A DNA stretch of 64,000 nucleotides from Singulisphaera sp. GP187 (GTDB lineage: Bacteria; Planctomycetota; Phycisphaerae; Phycisphaerales; SM1A02), in the NCBI GenBank assembly GCA_945868805.1, contig CAMBMO010000009.1:1-64000 (forward strand), in the 5' to 3' direction. The position numbers and the translations under genes were made by a program. The notes under the pieces were generated by a model. That model was not told the origin of the DNA. It made no database searches and worked only from the letters and a program-made list of their open reading frames with translations. Positions 51,857 through 59,400 of the stretch are shown piece after piece (position 1 is the first letter of the stretch; every line of letters starts with the position of its first letter).

Positions 51857-53468
51857 CGGGCGAACCTTCAGAGCGCATCAATGGAAAGAGAATCACATCC
51901 CGAATGGACGGACTATCCGTCAGAAGCATGACCAGTCGATCGATTCCCAGTCCAACACCACCCGCTGGCGGCATGCCAGTGCGGAGCGCGGTGATGAAAT
52001 CGTCGTCGAGCGAACGAAAGACACTTTCCTCTTCATCGCCACCCTGCAATTGTTGGTTGAACTTCGCAAGTTGAATGTCGGGGTCATTGAGTTCTGTGTA
52101 CGCGGGACCGAGCTCCATTCCCCCCACGAAGAAATCCCACCTTTCGGCGACGTCCGGCATCGACCTGCTCGGTCTGGTGAGCGGACTGACCGCGCTTGGA
52201 TAGTCGAGCACGAATGTCGGGCGACATGGATCGATCAGAGACTCGGCTTTGCGTTCAAAGAGTTCGTTCACCAGCAGCCAGTGATCGCGGGTCGTCGCCT
52301 CTACCAATCGATTCGCAACTGCTGCCGCTCGTACCCGAGCTTGGTCAAACATCGGACACCCAACTCCGTGTTCGAAGAGATCCGAGAAGCGAACCTGCAC
52401 GAAGGGCTTGCGGTAATCGATTCGCATCTCGCCCCAAGGAAGAATCGGACCCTCTTCCGCTCTCGGGTTCCATCCGCGCGCGTGCGCCTCGGTTGCGCAG
52501 TGGTGGACCAGCGACTCGATTAACTCGAGCATCGTGCCATAGTCCCCGAACGCTTCGTATGCCTCCAGAGCCGTGAATTCGGGATTGTGACTTCGATCGA
52601 CACCCTCATTGCGAAAATTCCGGTTGATCTCGAAGACTTTCGGAAGCCCGCCGACGAGCAGACGCTTCAGATAGAGCTCCGGTGCGACACGCATGAACAG
52701 TGGCATACCCAAGGCATTGTGTGTCGTGATGAACGGCCTCGCCGCGGCGCCACCGGCGACTGGATGCATCATCGGGGTCTCGACTTCGAGATATCCGCGA
52801 ACTTCCATGAATCGCCTGATCGTGCTGACGATATGAGAGCGCGCTTGAAAAGTCTTGATCGTCTGCGGATTCGCGAACATATCGACGTAACGCCTCCGGT
52901 ACCTGAGCTCCGCATCTTCCAATCCATGCCATTTCGATGGCGGTGGTTCGAGATTTTTCGATTGGATCGAGATCCCGCTTGCCCAAACGCAGACCTCGCC
53001 CTTCTTCGTTCGGCCGATTCTTCCCTGCACAGAGATGATGTCACCGTAATCGATCCCCTTCGCGACTTCGAAATCCTTCGCCGGAACCGCCGATTTCGAG
53101 ATACTTGCCTGGAGATCTCCCGAAGCGTCACGGAGCCCTACAAAAATAATCTTCCCCATGTCGCGGTGCTGCATGACTCTGCCTGCAACGATGGCCTCGG
53201 CCCTCGTATCGACCACGACTGCCTGTGGGTTTTCCTTAGACGCCGCCACAGATTCGTCGTGGGCGGTGTGTGCCACGAGATCGAAGAGATTGCGCGCCAC
53301 AGCAAGCGATAGGAGTCCGTCTATGCGCTGCCCGAACGGTTCGATTCCGAGCTCATCGCGCAAGTGCGCCAACTTGACCCGACGGGCAGCGATCAGTTCC
53401 GACGCGGATGGATGCGCACCCGCATTGGAAGGCTGCGACCCAGATGGTGAAGGCTCTTCGCTCTGCAT
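51843..53468 (-). CDS. lysS: Lysyl-tRNA synthetase (class II)
   Basis: 541 residues. An OB-fold anticodon domain (IVAGRVMQHRDMGKIIFVGL) is followed by the class II core: HNPEFTALEAYEAFGDYG (motif 2) and GLGIDRLVMLLTDSPSIRDV (motif 3). It charges tRNA-Lys. The N-terminus has a ~30-residue Ser/Pro extension. It is divergent from prfB and leads a four-gene operon. TATGAT six bases before the ATG suggests a leaderless message. Confidence 0.96.
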   Translation of the reverse strand: MQSEEPSPSGSQPSNAGAHPSASELIAARRVKLAHLRDELGIEPFGQRIDGLLSLAVARNLFDLVAHTAHDESVAASKENPQAVVVDTRAEAIVAGRVMQHRDMGKIIFVGLRDASGDLQASISKSAVPAKDFEVAKGIDYGDIISVQGRIGRTKKGEVCVWASGISIQSKNLEPPPSKWHGLEDAELRYRRRYVDMFANPQTIKTFQARSHIVSTIRRFMEVRGYLEVETPMMHPVAGGAAARPFITTHNALGMPLFMRVAPELYLKRLLVGGLPKVFEINRNFRNEGVDRSHNPEFTALEAYEAFGDYGTMLELIESLVHHCATEAHARGWNPRAEEGPILPWGEMRIDYRKPFVQVRFSDLFEHGVGCPMFDQARVRAAAVANRLVEATTRDHWLLVNELFERKAESLIDPCRPTFVLDYPSAVSPLTRPSRSMPDVAERWDFFVGGMELGPAYTELNDPDIQLAKFNQQLQGGDEEESVFRSLDDDFITALRTGMPPAGGVGLGIDRLVMLLTDSPSIRDVILFPLMRSEGSPDVST

Positions 53469-53474
53469 CGATTG

Positions 53475-53480
53475 ATCATA
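53475..53480 (-). promoter_or_regulatory. Possible -10 of a leaderless lysS promoter
   Basis: TATGAT (5 of 6 to consensus) lies 6 bases before the lysS ATG, so transcription would begin at or next to the start codon. No Shine-Dalgarno sequence is seen. The -35 region is poor, so confidence is low. Confidence 0.3.
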
Positions 53481-53522
53481 ATCGACTCAACGCACAGCGA
53501 TCGGACGATGTACAGTCTCGCC

Positions 53523-54645
53523 ATGCATTTCGAAACGCATCAGCCGGTCCTCGACGAACTTCAGGCGCGGATTTCAGCCATCCGCGACTCTCTTTAACTA
53601 CCCTGACAAGGTTTCACAACGATCTCGTCTTGAGGCACTCATGGGAGAGGGCGATTTCTGGAACGATCAGAAGCGCGCCCAGAAATCGATCTCGGATCTC
53701 AAAATCGTTCGTGCATTGATCGATCCGCTCGAGGATCTGATCCGTGGTCACGGGGATGCGTCGGTTGGACTCGAACTCTCACGCGAATCGAACGACAAGG
53801 AACTTCTCACCGAGGTCGACGAGAATCTGCATGCGCTTCTCGAAAAGATGAAACGCGTGGAGTTGCAAAGCCTCCTCTCCGAACGGCACGATCACAGGCA
53901 CTGCTTCTTCTCGATCCAAGCGGGCGTTGGAGGCACCGAGGCAAACGATTGGGCTCAGATGCTCGAACGCATGTACTTGTACTACTGGGCTTCGATGGAC
54001 TTCAAAATCGAGGAGATGAGTCGGACTTTCGGAACCGAGACTGGCATCGCAGAAGTTTCCTACGCAGTTCGAGGTCCGTTCGCGTATGGCTATTCCTCCT
54101 GCGAAGCTGGATCGCACCGACTTGCACGTGTCTCGCCATTCAACGCTGAGGGCAAACGCCAGACTTCTTTCGCGACTGTTGATGTCACGCCCGAATTCGA
54201 GGAGTCCGACATCGAGATCCCCGACCGCGATGTCGAAATCATCGCATTCGTGCGCGCGAGTGGTCCAGGAGGTCAGAATGTCAACAAGGTTGCCTCCGCA
54301 ATCCGCGTGACGCATCATCCGACCGGTATTCAGGTTGTCGCGAATACTTTTCGGGATCAATCGCAGAATCGAAAGCAGGCGCTCTCTGTGCTGATGTCGA
54401 AACTCGAACAGATCGCGCAGGAAAAACGCGATGCGGAGATCTCAGAAGCCAAGGGTGGCAAGGTCGAACGCGGATGGGGAACGCAGATACGGTCATATGT
54501 TTTCTATGACAATCGAGTCAAGGACCATCGAACCAACTACGAGGAGCCCAATCCGCAGCATGTACTTGAAGGGAACATCGGCGCTTTCGTCGATGCCGAA
54601 TTGAACCGACGCCGACGCGATCGCGAAGGCGTCCAAACCGGATAG
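53523..54645 (+). CDS. prfB: Peptide chain release factor 2 (programmed +1 frameshift)
   Basis: Two joined frames, 53523-53594 and 53596-54645, give 373 residues, near the usual 365. Frame one encodes MHFETHQPVLDELQARISAI and stops at TAA 53595-53597; shifting +1 continues LNYPDKVSQRSRLEALMGEG. The second frame has no ATG before 53641 and the joined N-terminus aligns with RF2. SPF (RVSPFNAEGK), which reads the stop codon, and GGQ (GPGGQNVNKV) are intact. RF2 releases peptides at UGA and UAA. The UAA at the shift site is atypical. Confidence 0.9.
53592..53598 (+). promoter_or_regulatory. Programmed +1 frameshift site CTT-TAA-C in prfB
   Basis: The classical prfB site is CUU UGA C preceded by AGGGGG. 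Here it is CUU UAA C at exactly the equivalent residue (before N-Y-P-D, compare D-Y-D in E. coli), and no AGGGGG precedes it. Instead a 7-base-pair hairpin (CGCGGAT / ATCCGCG, loop of 7) spans 53567-53587, ending 4 bases before CTT. Confidence 0.8.
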
Positions 54646-54652
54646 GAAACGC

Positions 54653-56737
54653 ATGAGCGCATCCGACGACACCAAGACTCATCGGGCAAAGATTCGGTTC
54701 GTCGATTTTGGTCGGGTCGTCTGCAACACGGACGAGGCCTTTCGGCGTGAATGGCTCGTTACAAATGGACTCGGTGGATACTCGTCGGGAACGATTGGTG
54801 GCGTGCGTACGAGGCGCTACCACGGGATGCTTGTCGCCGCGACAGTCCCGCCTGCGGTCCGAACAATGTTGCTCGGCGAGACTTTCCCAACAGCGATCTA
54901 TCGTGGCACTCGCTATCCGCTTTCCTCGAACCAGTGGAGGGATGAATCCATTTCGCCAAAGGGACACCTGTGGCTTCAGCGCTTTCATCTCGATCGGCAA
55001 ATTCCAGTTTGGCGATGGTCGTTCTCCGACGCCCTGCTCGAGCGACGAATCTTCATGATTCACGGCGAGAACACTCTCTGCCAGCACTGGACCCTCGTTC
55101 AAGGGTCGAGTCCAATCCAACTCCAGATCGAAACGCTTGTAGACAATCGAAGTCACCACGACATCGGTCGACTCGACGCACAGACGCCGACCCTTGAGCG
55201 AGCGCCGCGCGGCATACGACTCGTATGGACCAACAAACTCCCGGGGTGTGGCTCGGAACTCTTCGTCCAGTGCGATAAGTCGGTGCCGACTCCAACTGGA
55301 AAGTGGTGGAAGGACTACCTGCTGACCGAGGAACGGGCGCGCGGATACGACTCGATCGACTGCCTCTGGCATGCTGCCACATTCGAGGTCGTACTTCCTC
55401 CAGGAGACTCGACGCTCTTCACAGCTTCGACGACTTCACAGCCATCATCGCCTCCAAACCGACTCCTCGACGCAGAGCTTGATCGATTGGACGCACTGCT
55501 CGCGTTGTCGGCCATCCCCGATACATATCCCGTGATTCGGCAACTCGTCCTCGCGGCAGATCAATTTGTCGTTCGACGCAATCGAAAGGGATCGCCAGAG
55601 GCCAATGGAATATCGATCATTGCTGGGTATCCGTGGTTCGCGGACTGGAGTCGCGACGCGATGATTTCTGTTTCGGGACTTCTTCTCGCAACCAATCGTG
55701 TCGCGGATGCGCAAACCCTGCTCTCGACCTATGTGGACTACATCGATGAGGGCATGCTCCCGAATCGATTCCCAGACAGGGGCACTGGCGCGATCGAATA
55801 CAACAGCGTCGATGCACCACTCCTGATGATCATCGCGGCGGAGAAGACCTTTTCCACGGGGATGGACGCCAAGTGGCTCGCCGAGATTTGGCCAGCTCTC
55901 CATTCGATCGTTGTGGCTTTCACCAAAGGCACGAGACACGGAATTCGCGTCGACCCAGCGGACGGACTCCTGTGCGCAGGCGAAAGAGGACTGCAACTGA
56001 CCTGGATGGATGCGAAGGTCGGCGACCGAGTCATTACTCCGCGGCAAGGCAAGCCCGTCGAAATCAATGCGTTTTGGTTTCAGGCGTTGGTGGCGATGGA
56101 AAAGCTCGCCAAGGCAATGGGCGTTCCTTTCAGTCAGTACGCGGACGCAGCAACCAAAGTCCGGGGGTCATTCAGCAAGTTTTGGAATCACGCATCCTCA
56201 TGCTGTCTCGATGTCATTGACGGACCCAACGGTTCGGACGGATCAGTGAGGCCAAATCAACTGTTCGCGTCGGCGATTGGAGACCCACTTCTCCCGCAAG
56301 GTCAGCGCAAGGCGATCATCGACCTGTGCATGGCTCGACTCTGGACACCGCAGGGCTTGCGCACAATCGATCCGAGGGATCCCGCCTACTGCGGGAACTA
56401 TGGTGGAGACCCAGCCACCCGCGACGGCGCATACCACCAGGGCACCGCCTGGCCGTGGCTCTTCATGCCACTCGTCCAATCACATGTCGGCGTCCACAAC
56501 GACCGCAAGGCGATCGATGATTTTCTCTTTCCATTCGCCAACCATCTGCGCGAAGCGGGACTTGGATCGGTGAGTGAGATCTTCAGCGGAGATCCACCTC
56601 ATCAATCCCAAGGATGCATCGCCCAAGCATGGAGCGTTGCCACACTTCTCGAGTTGCTTCGTTGGATTCACACCATCCCACCCTCGCCGTCATCGACACC
56701 ATCACAACAAGTTCCCGAGGCGGTCCGAATTCCATGA
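54653..56737 (+). CDS. GH133-type glycogen debranching enzyme (amylo-alpha-1,6-glucosidase)
   Basis: 694 residues. The N-terminal domain has the family opening REWLVTNGLGGYSSGTIGGV and RTRRYHGMLVAA. The C-terminal (alpha/alpha)6 barrel has PWFADWSRDAMISVSGLLL and GDPATRDGAYHQGTAWPWLF. Enzymes of this type remove alpha-1,6 branches left in glycogen or starch. It begins 7 bases after prfB and overlaps the next gene (ATGA). No signal peptide, so it acts in the cytoplasm. Confidence 0.9.
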   Translation: MSASDDTKTHRAKIRFVDFGRVVCNTDEAFRREWLVTNGLGGYSSGTIGGVRTRRYHGMLVAATVPPAVRTMLLGETFPTAIYRGTRYPLSSNQWRDESISPKGHLWLQRFHLDRQIPVWRWSFSDALLERRIFMIHGENTLCQHWTLVQGSSPIQLQIETLVDNRSHHDIGRLDAQTPTLERAPRGIRLVWTNKLPGCGSELFVQCDKSVPTPTGKWWKDYLLTEERARGYDSIDCLWHAATFEVVLPPGDSTLFTASTTSQPSSPPNRLLDAELDRLDALLALSAIPDTYPVIRQLVLAADQFVVRRNRKGSPEANGISIIAGYPWFADWSRDAMISVSGLLLATNRVADAQTLLSTYVDYIDEGMLPNRFPDRGTGAIEYNSVDAPLLMIIAAEKTFSTGMDAKWLAEIWPALHSIVVAFTKGTRHGIRVDPADGLLCAGERGLQLTWMDAKVGDRVITPRQGKPVEINAFWFQALVAMEKLAKAMGVPFSQYADAATKVRGSFSKFWNHASSCCLDVIDGPNGSDGSVRPNQLFASAIGDPLLPQGQRKAIIDLCMARLWTPQGLRTIDPRDPAYCGNYGGDPATRDGAYHQGTAWPWLFMPLVQSHVGVHNDRKAIDDFLFPFANHLREAGLGSVSEIFSGDPPHQSQGCIAQAWSVATLLELLRWIHTIPPSPSSTPSQQVPEAVRIP

Positions 56738-59400
56738 GCAAAATCTCAGCGTCAGTCATCACCGCGGAGCAACAGCGACTCGACGATAAACATGCCGGTC
56801 GTGTCGCTTGGCGTAGCTTCGGCCCCTTTCTCTCTGATCGTCAATGGGGGACCGTGCGCGAGGACTATTCCCACGATGGGTCAGCTTGGGACTACTTCAC
56901 GCACGACGAAGCGCGGAGTCGGGCGTATCGGTGGGGAGAAGACGGCATCGCTGGGTTTTGCGACCAGGAGCAATTGATCTGCATGTCGCTCGCACTTTGG
57001 AACGGGCAGGATCCGATTCTCAAGGAGAGGCACTTCGGACTGACCAACACTCAAGGCAACCACGGCGAGGATGTCAAGGAACTTTACTGGTTTCTTGATG
57101 CGCTTCCAAGCGGGGCGTGGCAGCGGATGCTCTACAAGTATCCGCATCGACCATTCCCCTACGAAGAACTCGTGCGGGTCAATGCGTCGCGAAGCAAGCT
57201 TGAGCGTGAGTTTGAACTTCTCGACACGGGCGTATTCGACGACGACCGATACTTCGATGTCTTCGTCGATTATGCGAAGGAGGGAGTTTCGGATGTCCTC
57301 ATGCGAATCGAAGTTTTCAATCGGGGTCCTGAAGCCGCGACGATCCATATCTTGCCGACGACGCTCTTTCGCAATACGTGGACCTGGACGAATGCTCCCG
57401 ATCGCCCTTCGATGATCGCGACCAAACAAGGTGTGGAAGTTAAACACCCGAAGTTTGCGCCGATGCAGTTGCAGTTCGATGGGAATCCCGAGCTTCTCTT
57501 CTGTGAGAATGAGACGAATATCACCCGAATCGACGGACTACCGCGCAATGGTCGATTCTTCAAGGATGGCATCAACGATTTCGTCGTGAATCACTCGAAG
57601 GACTCCGTCAATCCTGCGAAGACTGGCACCAAGGTGTCAGCGCACTTCGCAGTCGATATTCCGGCGGGCAAGTCGCACATCGTTCGCGTTCGTTTGAGTC
57701 CCGCGGGAACGCGAGGAGGATTTGCCGACTTCGATGCGATCATGACAAAGCGCAAGGCCGAGGCTGACGAGTTCTATGCGCAGAAACAGGCCCGCATTGA
57801 CGATCCCGAACTGCGCGACATCCAGCGGCAGGCGTGGGCTGGACTGCTGTGGAATCAGCAGACTTATGTGTACGAAGTTCGAACATGGCTCGAAGGTGAC
57901 TCCGCGATGGATCCCCCTCCGGAATCCAGAAAAACCGGGCGCAATTCAGAATGGCAGCACCTGAACAACCACTTCGTGTTCTGCATGCCCGACTCCTGGG
58001 AATATCCGTGGTACGCATCCTGGGATCTCGCGTTCCACTGCGTCGCACTTGCAGAGATCGACGCAGAAGAAGCGAAGGTGCAACTCTCGCACCTGATGAT
58101 CGATCGTTCCATGCACCCGAGCGGGCAGATCCCCGCGTACGAGTGGGCGTTCGGCGATGTCAATCCTCCAGTACACGCATGGGCTGCGCTTCGCATCCAC
58201 GAAATCGATTGCGAACGAACAGGGCAGTCGGACGACGTGTTTCTGCGCAAGATCTTCCATCGACTGCTATTGAATTTCACATGGTGGGTCAATCGCAAAG
58301 ATGCGGACGGTCGGAATCTCTTCGCTGGAGGATTTCTAGGACTGGACAACGTGGGTGTTTTTGATCGAAGCGCGGACCTGCCATCAGGTGCAGTGCTTCA
58401 GCAGGCCGATGGAACTGCGTGGATGGGGATGTTCGCACTCAACATGATGCGAATCGCGGTGGAACTGTCGCTCCGCGACGGCGTCTATCAAGACATGGCC
58501 ATGAAGTTCTTCGAACACTTTTTGGGGATCGCATCCGCAATGGCAGATTTCGCGGGAACGGGCGAAGGGCTCTGGGACGACGCGGACAAGTTCTATTACG
58601 ACCGCCTTCGATTTCCTTCCGGGGAAACGATTCCGATGCGAGTTCAATCAATCGTTGGACTCCTGCCGCTTACCGCCGTTCAAGTCATGAAGCCTGAAGG
58701 ACTGGACAAGCTCCCGCTCTTCAAAGCGCGAATCGAATGGGTTTTCCAGTCTCGACCGGACTTGGCAAATCTTGTCTCCCACTGGAATCAGGGTGGAAGT
58801 GGCGATCAACGACTCTTCTCGTTGCTCAGAGGGCACAGAATGAAGTGCCTTCTTCGCAGAATGCTCGATGAGAGCCAGTTCCTTTCCGAGTATGGAATTC
58901 GTTCGATGTCCCGCGCACTGGAAAACGACCCGTATGTCTTCTGGCACAATGGCCAGAGTCTTTCTGTGCGATACACCCCGGCCGAGGGTGCGAGTGGAGC
59001 GTTCGGTGGCAACAGCAACTGGCGTGGACCGATCTGGTTCCCGGTGAATTTCTTGCTCGTCGAAAGTCTTCTGCGATTTCACGACTACTACGGAGACGAC
59101 TTCAAGATCGAGTGCCCTGCGGGCTCGAAGAATCTCGTCACCCTTTCCGAAGCTGCGAAGGTGGTTGCAGAACGACTCATCAAACTCTTCCGCAAGAACG
59201 CGCAGGGAATTCGTCCCTGCCTCGGTGACCATCCGAAAATGCAGTCAGATCCGAATTTCAATCGTTACCACCTCTTTCATGAGTACTTCGACGGCAACAA
59301 CGGTCGCGGTTGCGGTGCATCCCATCAGACCGGCTGGACCGCGATGGTCGCGCATCTCATTTCGCAGTTCGCGTCGACCACAACGGGCGCCAACAAGTAA
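56734..59400 (+). CDS. GH63-family glucosidase
   Basis: 888 residues from ATG 56734 (ATGA overlap); the track's longer start lies inside GH133. The protein matches bacterial GH63 glucosidases: FGPFLSDRQWGTVREDYS near the start, PWYASWDLAFHCVALAEID in the catalytic barrel and GNNGRGCGASHQTGWTAM at the end. The Asp in WDLAFH is the likely general acid. Substrates of bacterial members include alpha-glucosides such as mannosyl- or glucosylglycerate and oligosaccharides. No signal peptide. Confidence 0.88.
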   Translation: MSKISASVITAEQQRLDDKHAGRVAWRSFGPFLSDRQWGTVREDYSHDGSAWDYFTHDEARSRAYRWGEDGIAGFCDQEQLICMSLALWNGQDPILKERHFGLTNTQGNHGEDVKELYWFLDALPSGAWQRMLYKYPHRPFPYEELVRVNASRSKLEREFELLDTGVFDDDRYFDVFVDYAKEGVSDVLMRIEVFNRGPEAATIHILPTTLFRNTWTWTNAPDRPSMIATKQGVEVKHPKFAPMQLQFDGNPELLFCENETNITRIDGLPRNGRFFKDGINDFVVNHSKDSVNPAKTGTKVSAHFAVDIPAGKSHIVRVRLSPAGTRGGFADFDAIMTKRKAEADEFYAQKQARIDDPELRDIQRQAWAGLLWNQQTYVYEVRTWLEGDSAMDPPPESRKTGRNSEWQHLNNHFVFCMPDSWEYPWYASWDLAFHCVALAEIDAEEAKVQLSHLMIDRSMHPSGQIPAYEWAFGDVNPPVHAWAALRIHEIDCERTGQSDDVFLRKIFHRLLLNFTWWVNRKDADGRNLFAGGFLGLDNVGVFDRSADLPSGAVLQQADGTAWMGMFALNMMRIAVELSLRDGVYQDMAMKFFEHFLGIASAMADFAGTGEGLWDDADKFYYDRLRFPSGETIPMRVQSIVGLLPLTAVQVMKPEGLDKLPLFKARIEWVFQSRPDLANLVSHWNQGGSGDQRLFSLLRGHRMKCLLRRMLDESQFLSEYGIRSMSRALENDPYVFWHNGQSLSVRYTPAEGASGAFGGNSNWRGPIWFPVNFLLVESLLRFHDYYGDDFKIECPAGSKNLVTLSEAAKVVAERLIKLFRKNAQGIRPCLGDHPKMQSDPNFNRYHLFHEYFDGNNGRGCGASHQTGWTAMVAHLISQFASTTTGANK

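Noticed and set aside
53592-53598. prfB as a frameshifted pseudogene
   Set aside because: The break lies exactly at the known programmed site with the CUU slip codon, and all catalytic motifs downstream are intact. A sequencing indel remains possible but would be a striking coincidence.
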